Part shown: positions 1 to 8,103 of the stretch, piece after piece | How positions within the stretch are numbered: the first letter of the stretch is position 1 | Layout: every line of letters starts with the position of its first letter | Assembly (NCBI GenBank): GCA_047975205.1 | Contig: JBKEDC010000026.1 | Location: 1-20,491, forward strand | From: JBKEDC01 sp047975205 | Lineage (GTDB): Bacteria > Bacteroidota > Bacteroidia > Bacteroidales > Prolixibacteraceae | DNA length: 20,491 nucleotides | Direction of reading: 5' to 3' | Position numbers and translations under genes: made by a program | Notes under the pieces: model-generated | What the model was told of the DNA's origin: nothing | The model's input: the letters and a program-made list of their open reading frames with translations, nothing else | Database searches by the model: none

Positions 1-467
1 ACAAAATAATATTCCTGCCTCATCAATCCCTTTATTAGAACGTCGCCCTTGTTCCCAAAAGCGTTGCAAAGGTAAGCATACTTCTAAATCCTGCAAGTGA
101 AAACAGAATCTTTTTTATTACTATTCAAACCTGAAACACCGCTACCTGCTTGTAATGAGTGATTTATATCTAAAGTATTTTCTGAAGAAAATGCAATAAA
201 ACAGCATTCTGACCTTTTTAGTATGAGAGAATGAGCAGCGAAAAGCCTATTTCTAATAATTAGCTGCCCAGAATAAAGACAAATCCTCCTAATTCATCCC
301 ATCCTGCCGCAAGATTTGCTTCAAATTACGCTCACTGCTCCTTTTATATCTGATGAATAATAACAAAAAAGCCTAGCTATGCCTTTTATGAATCAGAATC
401 TGAGGCTATATTCTAATCTTGAATGACAAAAAAAAACCTCTGCAAATACACCCCATAAATAAACCAT
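1..467. other. Left-edge non-coding stretch
   Basis: I see no supported gene here. Both strands stay open at the left edge: a plus frame runs from base 2 to a TGA at 98-100, and a minus frame is open for about 35 codons. Neither product is one I recognise, so the edge may hold the end of a gene or nothing. Further in, the sequence is AT-rich with no tRNA fold. A weak inverted repeat (aaaag/ctttt, about 368-387) and a near-consensus -7 box TAATCTTG (414-421, one mismatch to TAnnTTTG) lie before the lipoprotein gene at 468. Confidence 0.4.
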
Positions 468-1991
468 ATGAAAATCACTGTATATTCGCCCTTAAATTTT
501 AACCCACCTCTTTTGAAAAATATTATTTACTATTGTTCGATTCTATTGGTATCTCTCAATATATCTTGTAAAGAAAATGAAGATAACGACGACTTGAATC
601 CTACAAATGGTTTTACCAATGAAACCGGAATGCAAACAGACTTATATCCAATCAATCAAAATGGCTACTTATCTTATATTAATACAAGTGGAGAGGTAAT
701 ATTAAATACGACATCTGCTTATTTAAGTAATGCTTACTTTTACAACGATAGGGCTAAAGTTAGCATTAGCGTTCAACTTAATGAAGCTAGAGTATATAGA
801 GATACTATCATCGGCTATGCATCCATCGAAGATATTTATAATAATACCCCCTATTATGGAGTATATACCACCGATACCGATGAGCTTAAACGGGAATATT
901 ACGCATTATCAGGAAAAGAACTGAACGGATATGAATATGGTGATATTATTACGGAACCATATTATGAAATTCAGCATTGGTATGGATATAAGTATGGCAT
1001 GATCGACAGGGCAGGAAACACAATCATTCCTCCTTCGTATATTAATTTAGGGAGGTATAGCAAAAGTAAACTGACATACACAGGAGATGAGCAAGGAGCA
1101 TATCGATATCATGACTTTGATGGGGATATCGTGCGTATTGCAAGCGTGGAGAAATGTTATAAGTCAGCTACTAACTTTAAAACTAAACATGCTATAACTC
1201 AAAATTTCAACGATAGCATATTCATTATTATCGATGAGTATTTTGAGGCTACCGACACCATACATAATTATTACAATTCACAATCAAACGCCAATTCGTG
1301 GTCGAATGTGAACGAATTTTGCAATATGATGTGTAGAATTGAACATTATAGCTACAATGAAGAGCTCGGTTTCTATCAAGCAAAATATGGATTTGCCAAT
1401 ACATCTGGGACAATTATTATTCCGGTACAATTCAATTATGCCATGAATTTTTACAATGATTATTCGTTATACGAGCAAAATGGGTTTTGGGGATATTTGG
1501 GAACAGGGGGAAGGACTGCCATTGAAGCCCAATACATAGATGCTCATCCTTTCGTTGAAGAAATAAGTTCCGCAAAAAAACTTAATGGAGAATGGGTGCT
1601 AATCGATAAACAAAATAATATTCTTTCGGAAAACAGATTTAAAGCTACCGGAGTTACATCATCAGAGCTCACCGCCTTTATTCCAATAAATTCAGCAACC
1701 AATCTATATGGATTTATGAACAACAAAGGAGAAGTAATTATAGAGCCCCGATTCTATTCTTCTAGTTATTACACAGAAAGAGTTATCGACTCAGCCTTCT
1801 GGGGAGAACTTGCGCTTGTAGAACTTAACGAAACGACTTCTGCATACATCACCAAAAAAGGAGAAGTCGTTTGGGTTGGAGAAACAGGAACCCAAAGACC
1901 AATCATTCAGAAAAAAACTCCAAGAGGACAGCAAATAGCTCCTCAACAGTTTAAAGAAAGGTTAGCAGAACATTTAGAATTGCTATACTAA
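468..1991 (+). CDS. WG-repeat surface lipoprotein
   Basis: The 507-residue product has a lipoprotein signal ending in the lipobox LNISC (Cys34), followed by the acidic stretch KENEDNDD. Acidic residues right after the cysteine resemble the surface-export signal of Bacteroidota lipoproteins, so outer-surface display is inferred. The body carries degenerate WG (KWG) repeats, each a short aromatic strand plus a turn and a hydrophobic strand: near residues 64-85, 172-191 (YGMIDRAGNTIIPPSY), 306-325, 338-357, 373-391 and 412-430. WG repeats are thought to make beta folds for binding; no enzyme motif is seen and the ligand is unknown. The N-terminal region before the hydrophobic core is long for a lipoprotein. 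A TTG at codon 16 (base 513) would give a compact signal, MKNIIYYCSILLVSLNISC, so the true start is open. The gene converges on the next one with only 21 bases between stops. Confidence 0.8.
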   Translation: MKITVYSPLNFNPPLLKNIIYYCSILLVSLNISCKENEDNDDLNPTNGFTNETGMQTDLYPINQNGYLSYINTSGEVILNTTSAYLSNAYFYNDRAKVSISVQLNEARVYRDTIIGYASIEDIYNNTPYYGVYTTDTDELKREYYALSGKELNGYEYGDIITEPYYEIQHWYGYKYGMIDRAGNTIIPPSYINLGRYSKSKLTYTGDEQGAYRYHDFDGDIVRIASVEKCYKSATNFKTKHAITQNFNDSIFIIIDEYFEATDTIHNYYNSQSNANSWSNVNEFCNMMCRIEHYSYNEELGFYQAKYGFANTSGTIIIPVQFNYAMNFYNDYSLYEQNGFWGYLGTGGRTAIEAQYIDAHPFVEEISSAKKLNGEWVLIDKQNNILSENRFKATGVTSSELTAFIPINSATNLYGFMNNKGEVIIEPRFYSSSYYTERVIDSAFWGELALVELNETTSAYITKKGEVVWVGETGTQRPIIQKKTPRGQQIAPQQFKERLAEHLELLY

Positions 1992-2012
1992 TCTAAGCTG
2001 AATAATCATCAT

Positions 2013-3173
2013 TTATTTTTGACGAAACTTTTGCCAATATGCCTCATCATAAGAAGTATCCTCATAATAGTTTCTTCCTTTTATCATCTTTGCACCTTCT
2101 TTCAAATCTAATAGGGCTGCCTTTGCCGAACGCGTAATTTTACGACCTGCGGCATCAGTATATTGCTTGTCTTGACTAACATAGCTCATTAAATATTTTC
2201 CATTAAATTGCTGATAAACGCAAACAGCCTGATAGGTTACTTTCGTTTGAGCAGTTCCCGCAGTAAATAAACCCCTATCGCTTGGATTATTCTTTACCGA
2301 CTCTATCTTTACTTCATGACGAACAAGAGCTTTGCTACTTTTCAAAATATAGAGCTTGCCGGCAATTGCAGTAGCATAAAAATCACCGGTATGTGCAACA
2401 TTCGGTTTTTCTTTTCGATAGGAAATAACCCAAACTGAGTCACCCTCATAAGGAACAACCTCATCAACACGTAAATCAAAGTCGGACACAAGTCCCGCAT
2501 TAAATATGGAACTACCCATTCTTGCCACATCCAAACTTAACAACTCATCAAAAGCAGGCAAAGCGTCAAAGAAACTATACGAAGTAAAGTTTTTATTTAC
2601 TTGCGTAAATTTATAATTCCGATTATGATAGGCATCCTCAACTCCCGGAGTAGTATAGGCCGTTTGATCTGTCATCTCTACAATAGCTTCTCGCACTCTA
2701 GGTTTTTCCTCTTCCACTCGTGTTTTTCCTAAATAATGATAATCGACACCTAAGGGCAAAGCATAATAATTTTTGGGAACGCGCTTAATCGCATCAGAAA
2801 CCACTCGAAATGCCACCAGCGATTGACCGGTAACATCAACCGCATCAAAACTATAAGTTTCTTTATCTAAAGATATACGAATCATATCTTTCCCTGCTAT
2901 CTCATTTACCTTAAAAGACTTATTGCGATAACCAATTGCCGACACTGCCAACGTCTTTTGCAAGTATACATCGGGCACATCTATGGAGAAGTAACCATTT
3001 TCATCAGTTGACACACCAAAATAAGTACCTTGTATTCCAATATTAGTGTAGGGAATAGGTTCTCCGGATTGGGTTTCAACAACACGTCCTTTCATAGGAG
3101 TTTTCTGAGCTTCTACAACAAGCGAAAGCATCAGGAATAATAAAAATATACCGCTTTTAATAATCTTTTTCAT
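2013..3173 (-). CDS. Secreted carboxypeptidase-regulatory-like domain protein
   Basis: From the chosen start the protein has 386 residues. Residues 1-22 are a signal peptide (MKKIIKSG, hydrophobic core, cleavage at VEA-Q). Residues about 27-110 form a CarboxypepD_reg-like beta-sandwich, with GRVVETQSGEPIPYTNIGI, then VSTDENGYFSIDVP and AIGYRNKSF. This domain is the one found at the N-terminus of TonB-dependent receptors and many Bacteroidota envelope proteins. The remaining 270 residues have no motif I recognise and no TonB barrel, so this is an envelope protein of unknown function. An ATG 12 codons upstream (3209) is in frame, but a TATTTTTG -7 box lies at 3205-3198, between the two starts, so the downstream ATG at 3173 is preferred. 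It is divergent from pepE. Confidence 0.8.
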   Translation of the reverse strand: MKKIIKSGIFLLFLMLSLVVEAQKTPMKGRVVETQSGEPIPYTNIGIQGTYFGVSTDENGYFSIDVPDVYLQKTLAVSAIGYRNKSFKVNEIAGKDMIRISLDKETYSFDAVDVTGQSLVAFRVVSDAIKRVPKNYYALPLGVDYHYLGKTRVEEEKPRVREAIVEMTDQTAYTTPGVEDAYHNRNYKFTQVNKNFTSYSFFDALPAFDELLSLDVARMGSSIFNAGLVSDFDLRVDEVVPYEGDSVWVISYRKEKPNVAHTGDFYATAIAGKLYILKSSKALVRHEVKIESVKNNPSDRGLFTAGTAQTKVTYQAVCVYQQFNGKYLMSYVSQDKQYTDAAGRKITRSAKAALLDLKEGAKMIKGRNYYEDTSYDEAYWQKFRQK

Positions 3174-3197
3174 AATATAAATATTCTTGTCAACAGT

Positions 3198-3205
3198 CAA
3201 AAATA
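3198..3205 (-). promoter_or_regulatory. Candidate -7 box, TATTTTTG
   Basis: Read on the minus strand, this matches the Bacteroidota -7 consensus TAnnTTTG exactly and ends 24 bases before the ATG at 3173. No convincing TTTG -33 element is seen at the right distance. The box decides the start of the downstream gene, because the alternative ATG at 3209 would lie upstream of transcription. Confidence 0.5.
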
Positions 3206-3286
3206 CCATTTCATTCGGATTTTAGAAGTAAGAACAAAAAGAAAATTGTATTTTTAGCCTTCACTCAAATATAAAATATATTTTTT

Positions 3287-3991
3287 ATGAAACTCTTACT
3301 AAGCAGTAATTCTAGTATAGCCGGCGAAGCATATCTTGGCTTTGCCGCTCCTCATATTAATAGTTTCCTAGGCGAAAAAACTAAAACAGTTTTATTCATA
3401 CCGTATGCAGCTGTTACTTTCAGTTTCGATGAATATGTAAAAAAGGTAAACGATGCCTTGGGGGAGAAACACAAAATAATTGGCATCCATAACTTTAGCA
3501 ATCAACCCAAAGCTATTGAGGAAGCTGACGCCATCATGGTGGGAGGCGGAAATACTTGGCAATTGGTTCGCATGATGCATGATTTGAATCTTATGCCGAG
3601 CATTGCTAAAAGAATAAAAGCAGATGTTCCTTATATCGGTTGGAGTGCCGGATCAAACGTGGCTTGTCCATCCTTACGCACCACCAATGATATGCCAATT
3701 ATCGATCCTAAAGGGTTTGATACAATCAATCTTGTGCCATTTCAGATCAACCCGCATTATATGGATGCTAACCCTGATGGTCATGCCGGAGAAACAAGAG
3801 AACAACGCATCAATGAGTTCATAGCTATCAATCCCGATACTTACGTAATAGGATTACGCGAAACTACACTTTTAAAATACGAAGATGGAAGTCTTAACTT
3901 AATCGGAGATCGTACTGCTCGCATCTTCAAGAATGGAATCGAGCCTTATGAATTAGGCACAAATGATAATTTCAACTTCTTATTAGACTAA
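3287..3991 (+). CDS. pepE: Peptidase E, alpha-aspartyl dipeptidase (family S51)
   Basis: This cytoplasmic serine peptidase cleaves dipeptides with N-terminal aspartate. The 234-residue length matches the family (about 230). The nucleophile elbow GWSAGSN places the catalytic serine at Ser120. Asp135 (RTTNDMP) and His157 (NPHYMD) fall at the same numbers as the catalytic triad of the Salmonella enzyme, as I recall it. GGGNTWQL (86-93) is the family's glycine-rich loop. There is no signal peptide, as expected for a cytosolic enzyme. The gene stands alone on the plus strand and ends at a hairpin shared with the opposing lolE-like gene. The start ATG follows an AT-rich stretch without a Shine-Dalgarno sequence, which is normal in this phylum. 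Confidence 0.93.
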   Translation: MKLLLSSNSSIAGEAYLGFAAPHINSFLGEKTKTVLFIPYAAVTFSFDEYVKKVNDALGEKHKIIGIHNFSNQPKAIEEADAIMVGGGNTWQLVRMMHDLNLMPSIAKRIKADVPYIGWSAGSNVACPSLRTTNDMPIIDPKGFDTINLVPFQINPHYMDANPDGHAGETREQRINEFIAINPDTYVIGLRETTLLKYEDGSLNLIGDRTARIFKNGIEPYELGTNDNFNFLLD

Positions 3992-4015
3992 GAATATCTG
4001 TATTAAATGAAATAA

Positions 4016-4053
4016 ATCGAGTTCGTCCGATCTGATAATCAGGCGAACTCGAT
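4016..4053. terminator. Hairpin between convergent genes
   Basis: The arms ATCGAGTTCG and CGAACTCGAT are perfect 10-bp complements. Inside them is a smaller dyad, CTGAT-A-ATCAG. The hairpin lies between the pepE stop and the stop of the opposing permease gene, so it probably ends transcripts from both sides. A clear T tract is missing on both sides, so it may act as an RNA-end stabiliser or a weak terminator. Confidence 0.6.
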
Positions 4054-4067
4054 ACGATAAACTTGCA

Positions 4068-5276
4068 TTAGTCATCGGCTTCTAAATTTCTGGTTGGAAC
4101 CCAAGAAACAAATAATCCGATAAGGAAAACAATGCCAAGAGTAGCAACAATATCAACAAATTGAAGTTGCACAGGATAGGCCGGAAGGGCAAACGTACCA
4201 CTTCCGGGCAGCTTGACCAAAGCAAAATGCATCTGTGCCCAAACTAAGGCTACACCGAACACAATTCCAACCAACGCTCCAATCAAAGATATCAACCAAC
4301 CTTCAATCAAGAATATCTTTCGAATAAATTGAGAATCGGCACCCATGCTCTTCAATACGAAAATATCATTCTTTTTGTCAATGATAATCATAGTCAACGA
4401 ACCCAATAGGTTGAACGAAGCAATGAGTAAAATAAATCCCAAGATTAAGAAACTTGCCCATTTTTCCGATTTCATTACTTGGTAAATAAGCATATGTTGC
4501 TCCATACGATCTTGCACCTTAAAATCCTTGCCCAATAAGTTCTGCACATCTGTTTTAACTTGTTTTATATCGAAACCAGGAGTCAATTTAAGCTCGATTG
4601 ACGTTAATTTTCCTTCCAATTGTAACAAGTTACGTGCAAATGCGATGGGGACAAAAACATATTGTTCATCTATCTCTTGCTGAACCGAGAAAAAACCGTT
4701 GGGAAGTATATAATCATGATTAAATGCATTTTGCACAGCTATTGTTCGCCTACTATTACGCTTTGGATAATACACATGTATCGGATTACGAAAATTCATG
4801 CCCACTCCCAAATCAGAAGCCACACCATAACCTAAAACTGCACGGTCACTATCATCTTTCGTAAGCTGGAACTTGCCAACTACCATCATGGAGTCTATTC
4901 CTGAGAATTCGGTATAGTTAGATTCCACACCTTTCAGCGTTGCATACTTTTGTCGGTTACCATAAGAGATGAGCACGTTATCTTCCACTACCTCCATGTA
5001 ACTGACAACTCCATCTATTTGCTTGAGTTTTTCCAAATTAGAATGATCTAGGTCGAAACTCTTACCTATCACCGAGGTTATCTTCAAGTCTGAATCAAAG
5101 CTGGAAAGCATCCCCTCTATAAAATGACTGATACCGTTAAAGGCCGAAAGAACTACGATTAAAGCTGTAGTTCCAACCGCCACACCAACCACCGAAAGAA
5201 TGGATATGAGGTTAATTATATTAACCGACTTTTTCGAGAAGAGGTATCTCCTTGCTATTTGTAATTGAAAGTTCAA
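4068..5276 (-). CDS. LolC/LolE-like FtsX-family ABC permease
   Basis: This 402-residue inner-membrane permease has the MacB/FtsX/LolE plan: a first transmembrane helix at about 21-45, a large periplasmic domain (about 46-270), then three helices at about 273-298, 325-348 and 374-392. The start NFQLQIARRYLFSKKSVN and the NIINLISILSVVGVAVG segment are typical of LolC/E-type permeases, which with LolD move lipoproteins out of the inner membrane. No ATPase gene is adjacent, so a LolD partner must be encoded elsewhere. The gene is last in the rbfA cluster, 9 bases after the methyltransferase stop, and is surely co-transcribed. The lipoprotein-release role is inferred from the family; other FtsX-type permeases have other cargo. 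Confidence 0.85.
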   Translation of the reverse strand: MNFQLQIARRYLFSKKSVNIINLISILSVVGVAVGTTALIVVLSAFNGISHFIEGMLSSFDSDLKITSVIGKSFDLDHSNLEKLKQIDGVVSYMEVVEDNVLISYGNRQKYATLKGVESNYTEFSGIDSMMVVGKFQLTKDDSDRAVLGYGVASDLGVGMNFRNPIHVYYPKRNSRRTIAVQNAFNHDYILPNGFFSVQQEIDEQYVFVPIAFARNLLQLEGKLTSIELKLTPGFDIKQVKTDVQNLLGKDFKVQDRMEQHMLIYQVMKSEKWASFLILGFILLIASFNLLGSLTMIIIDKKNDIFVLKSMGADSQFIRKIFLIEGWLISLIGALVGIVFGVALVWAQMHFALVKLPGSGTFALPAYPVQLQFVDIVATLGIVFLIGLFVSWVPTRNLEADD

Positions 5277-5285
5277 GCCAACTGT

Positions 5286-6098
5286 TTATTTAATAGCCTT
5301 TACGATAAGTCCGGTGCCTGTTTTATGTTTCCCTCTTAAATCTAACCAATTTAAAATTAAACAAAAAGGAAATACTACCAAGTAATAAAAAGGTAAGATA
5401 ATAAAGAAAACTTTGCTTGCTCCCAGCATCAAAATAGGATACTTCATGGATAACTTCCAGCTTATTTTCCCCGGTTTCCCGTAAGAATATTTAGCCTCTA
5501 CTGAGCTAAAACCGGCAGATTTCAATTTATCTTCTATCTCTTGAATACCGTAGCCATCGCGCACATGTTCATCAATAAAACCATGAGCTCCTTCTTCATG
5601 GTCATGGTGTGAATCAGACCCTCCTTGATCAGATGGTGTAGATATCAACAGTACTCCATCGTCTTTCATCGATTTATGAAAGTTACGAAATACTTGCACA
5701 TCTTCTTCAATATGCTCCATCACATCAACTGACAATATCAAATCAAATTTTTCTTCCTGAACGAAAGTGGTGAGATCGGCTAATTGAAATTGCACCCTAT
5801 CGCCTTCCGTCAAACGCTGAAAAAAGCGATTGCAATCCGCTATTTGCTCTTCTTTCACATCAACAGCCAAGATATCAGCATTACGGAAAATGGTACTCAT
5901 TCTATAAGTATATTGCCCAAAACCTGAACCGGCATCAAGGATTGACGCTCTTATAGGTAGCTTAGTTTTACGCAGCACCTCATTAACGTGCCAAGCTCGA
6001 AGCAAGAGGATATCTAGCAAACGATAAAATAACTTTCTCATAATCGGCGTTCGCCCGAACATCTTGCCTAGAGAGCGTTTTATCGGATCATACTGCAT
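5286..6098 (-). CDS. Class I SAM-dependent methyltransferase with hydrophobic tail
   Basis: The 270-residue protein has the class I methyltransferase core. Motif I, ILDAGSGFGQ, is at residues 53-62; an acidic residue that should hold the SAM ribose is at Asp80 (ILAVDVK). The post-II strand FDLILSVDVMEHI is at 118-130 and a motif III-like strand DGVLLISTP at 147-155. A histidine- and acid-rich stretch, SDSHHDHEEGAH (161-172), follows and could bind a metal or the substrate. Residues about 221-252 are strongly hydrophobic, so the enzyme is probably membrane-anchored, and a lipid or membrane-bound substrate is possible. The substrate cannot be told from sequence. It starts 2 bases after the rbfA stop and ends 9 bases before the permease. 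Confidence 0.85.
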   Translation of the reverse strand: MQYDPIKRSLGKMFGRTPIMRKLFYRLLDILLLRAWHVNEVLRKTKLPIRASILDAGSGFGQYTYRMSTIFRNADILAVDVKEEQIADCNRFFQRLTEGDRVQFQLADLTTFVQEEKFDLILSVDVMEHIEEDVQVFRNFHKSMKDDGVLLISTPSDQGGSDSHHDHEEGAHGFIDEHVRDGYGIQEIEDKLKSAGFSSVEAKYSYGKPGKISWKLSMKYPILMLGASKVFFIILPFYYLVVFPFCLILNWLDLRGKHKTGTGLIVKAIK

Positions 6099-6100
6099 AA

Positions 6101-6439
6101 TTAGTTTTTTAACAGATTATCAATATTATCAATATAGTCTAAGCTATCATCAATATAAAACTCTAACTCCGGAATAATGCGAATTTGTTTTCCTACCTTC
6201 CTACCCAACATTCCTCTAATCTTGGAATTAGCTATGCGAATTTCTTTCAATACCTCTCTGCTACCATCTGAGGGGAAGATACTCAAATATGTTTTAGCTT
6301 GAGCCAAATCAGGCGTTACGCGCACTACTGTTACGCTAATCATCTTACCCATGAAGAGGTTTCTACTTTCACGCTGAAATATTTCAGCCAATTCTTTTTG
6401 AATTAATCGGCCTACTTTTTGTTGTCTTGTTGATTCCAT
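6101..6439 (-). CDS. rbfA: 30S ribosome-binding factor RbfA
   Basis: RbfA binds the immature 30S subunit and helps mature the 5' end of 16S rRNA, which matters most in the cold. The 112-residue length fits the family. Visible signatures are the N-terminal RQQKVGRLIQKELAEIFQR helix, the SVTVVRVTPDLAQAKTYLS strands and the IPELEFYIDDSLDYIDNID tail (the usual PxLxFxxDxS element). It is first in a three-gene minus-strand cluster with a methyltransferase and a LolE-like permease. The start ATG follows an AT-rich leader without a Shine-Dalgarno sequence. Confidence 0.95.
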   Translation of the reverse strand: MESTRQQKVGRLIQKELAEIFQRESRNLFMGKMISVTVVRVTPDLAQAKTYLSIFPSDGSREVLKEIRIANSKIRGMLGRKVGKQIRIIPELEFYIDDSLDYIDNIDNLLKN

Positions 6440-6586
6440 ATGCCATCTTTTGTTAAGGGCTCAAAGTTAATGATAAATTTTATATCAGCTAGAGGAAAGT
6501 ATCTATTCCGAACTCCCCAACAAGTTTCGTCTCGTAATAGAACTGCCATTTTTTGTTTCTGTAACTACGTTTTATGATGGAGAATT

Positions 6587-6780
6587 AGCATAGCCGGCTC
6601 TTTTTTACACAATCTGCAATAGAGAATATACACACCAAACAATATTTATGCCCATTCCACATTAAAAATAAGCACAGCCAGCTCTTTTTCATACAATATT
6701 AAAAAGAGAACAAGCTGCCTAAGTAATTTTTACATTCATTCCTTTGAGAAAATAGACATACACATTCAAACAATATTTCT
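6587..6780 (+). repeat. Two degenerate copies of an intergenic module
   Basis: Copy 1 (6587-6650) contains AGCATAGCCGGCTC, a T run with ACACAAT, then AACAATATTT. Copy 2 (6671-6780) contains AGCACAGCCAGCTC, a T run with ATACAAT, then AACAATATTT. The first blocks start 84 bases apart and agree at about four of five positions; the second blocks are about 130 bases apart. Origin and function are unknown. Confidence 0.4.
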
Positions 6781-6956
6781 TAATTCGCTTATTTACAATG
6801 GATTGAAAACCAAGAATTACAAACCATTATAATTTATCAAATATTCGCGGCATTGTCATTACTTGCCGTATACCATAATAGCCTGCTGAATTCGCCAATT
6901 TTGATTCAATTTTCCATCTCCTTGAAAATTCATTTCAACCAATGGTAAAGGATAGT

Positions 6957-6964
6957 TATATTTG
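6957..6964 (+). promoter_or_regulatory. Candidate ruvB -7 box, TATATTTG
   Basis: This is an exact match to TAnnTTTG, ending 25 bases before the ATG at 6990. It lies downstream of the in-frame ATG at 6942, which argues that 6990 is the true start. No good -33 TTTG is seen. Confidence 0.5.
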
Positions 6965-6989
6965 CATCTTCAATCAACAGAATAAAGCT

Positions 6990-8018
6990 ATGAATGAGCC
7001 TATTGATATTCGCCAAGAATCATTTTCAGAAAAGGATAGTGATATCGACAAAAGATTACGTCCGCTTTCATTTTCCGATTTTAAAGGACAAGATCAAATT
7101 GTGGAGAATTTACAAGTCTTTGTGCAAGCTGCCAAGATGCGAGATGAGGCCCTCGACCATGCTTTACTTTTCGGACCTCCGGGATTAGGAAAAACCACTT
7201 TATCGAATATCATTGCCAATGAAATGGGCGTGAGTTTGAAAATAACATCAGGACCTGTACTTGATAAACCGGGTGACTTAGCGGGGCTACTCACCAATCT
7301 GGAACGTAATGATGTGTTATTTATCGATGAAATTCACCGCCTTAGCCCGATTGTAGAAGAATATTTATATTCTGCTATGGAAGATTATCGCATTGATATC
7401 ATGATTGATAAGGGGCCGAGTGCCCGTTCTATTCAAATTGAATTAGAGCCTTTCACATTAATCGGAGCAACTACCCGCTCGGGCATGCTTACTGCTCCTT
7501 TACGTGCCCGGTTTGGCATTCAATCACATTTTCAGTACTATAATCTTAATATCCTATCGGGAATTGTTAAACGCTCAGCAAATATTCTAGATGTAGATAT
7601 TGATGAAAGGGCTGCCATTGAAATTGCATCTCGAAGTAGAGGGACTCCTCGTATTGTGAATGCTCTTTTACGCAGGGTTCGTGATTTCGCACAAGTAAAA
7701 GGGAATGGTAAAATCGATATGGAAATTACCAAGTTCTCGCTTCAAGCTCTTAATATTGATGCACACGGATTAGATGAGATGGATAATAAGATTTTACGCA
7801 CTATTATTGAAAAATTCAAGGGTGGACCTGTAGGACTCAGCACTATTGCCACTGCCGTAAGTGAGGATACCGGTACCATTGAAGAAGTTTACGAACCTTT
7901 CCTTATTCAGGAAGGATTTATCAAGCGCACTCCTCGTGGGCGCGAAGTTACCGACTTGGCTTACAAGCATCTGGGACTAACAAATTTTAGAGAAGGAGAA
8001 TTGGGCTTGTTTGGTTAA
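6990..8018 (+). CDS. ruvB: Holliday junction branch migration ATPase RuvB
   Basis: RuvB is the hexameric AAA+ motor that, with RuvA, drives Holliday junction branch migration in recombination and repair. From the start chosen here it has 342 residues, close to the usual length. Walker A is GPPGLGKTT (62-70), Walker B LFIDEIH (110-116), sensor 1 GATTRSG (159-165), and the arginine-finger region LRARFG (171-176). The C-terminal winged helix is marked by RTPRGREVTDLAYKHLG. A longer reading starting at 6942 adds 16 residues that are unlike family N-termini and would put the -7 box inside the gene; MNEPIDIRQE fits the family better. The stop codon overlaps the first of two palindromes that precede fic. 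Confidence 0.97.
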   Translation: MNEPIDIRQESFSEKDSDIDKRLRPLSFSDFKGQDQIVENLQVFVQAAKMRDEALDHALLFGPPGLGKTTLSNIIANEMGVSLKITSGPVLDKPGDLAGLLTNLERNDVLFIDEIHRLSPIVEEYLYSAMEDYRIDIMIDKGPSARSIQIELEPFTLIGATTRSGMLTAPLRARFGIQSHFQYYNLNILSGIVKRSANILDVDIDERAAIEIASRSRGTPRIVNALLRRVRDFAQVKGNGKIDMEITKFSLQALNIDAHGLDEMDNKILRTIIEKFKGGPVGLSTIATAVSEDTGTIEEVYEPFLIQEGFIKRTPRGREVTDLAYKHLGLTNFREGELGLFG

Positions 8019-8040
8019 AACATTGCTGTATTTTTAATTA
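8013..8040. promoter_or_regulatory. Imperfect palindrome, possible fic operator 1
   Basis: The sequence TTAAAACATTGCTGTATTTTTAA is a weaker copy of the perfect palindrome at 8050-8083: same TTGC(C/T)G centre and same TATTTTTAA right half. The centres are 41 bases apart, close to four helical turns. Its left half covers the ruvB stop codon. Confidence 0.45.
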
Positions 8041-8049
8041 GCGGATGAC

Positions 8050-8083
8050 CTTATTTAAAAATATTGCCGTATTTTTAAATAAG
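8050..8083. promoter_or_regulatory. Perfect palindrome, possible fic operator 2 or ruvB terminator
   Basis: The arms CTTATTTAAAAATA and TATTTTTAAATAAG are perfect 14-bp complements around TTGCCG. The right arm covers the position expected for a -33 element relative to the -7 box at 8096-8103, so a bound protein would block fic transcription. As RNA it could also fold into an AT-rich hairpin ending ruvB transcripts, but there is no following T tract and few G-C pairs. The repeated copy at 8013-8040 favours protein binding. Confidence 0.55.
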
Positions 8084-8095
8084 GAATTTTCTGTT

Positions 8096-8103
8096 TAATT
8101 TTG
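8096..8103 (+). promoter_or_regulatory. Candidate fic -7 box, TAATTTTG
   Basis: An exact match to TAnnTTTG that overlaps the only NTG-type start codon (TTG 8101) available before the conserved part of fic. If it is the promoter, translation must begin downstream of 8103. The palindrome at 8050-8083 covers its -33 region. Confidence 0.45.

Larger units (their letters stand above)
6440..6989. other. Divergent intergenic region, rbfA to ruvB
   Basis: About 550 bases lie between the two divergent starts. I find no RNA gene or credible ORF. The visible structure is a degenerate direct duplication: a module starting AGCATAGCCGGCTC near 6587 and again as AGCACAGCCAGCTC near 6671, each followed by a CAAACAATATTT-type segment (6637-6648 and 6767-6778). 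The last 35 bases hold the likely ruvB promoter. Confidence 0.45.

Noticed and set aside
1..110. Open frames on both strands at the left edge, possibly the end of a gene
   Set aside because: Neither product matches a family I know, each is under 40 residues, and the flanking gene is outside the window.
8050..8083. Palindrome as a simple ruvB terminator
   Set aside because: The stem is nearly all A-T, no T tract follows it, and an imperfect copy of the same site lies upstream; a terminator role is not excluded but explains less.
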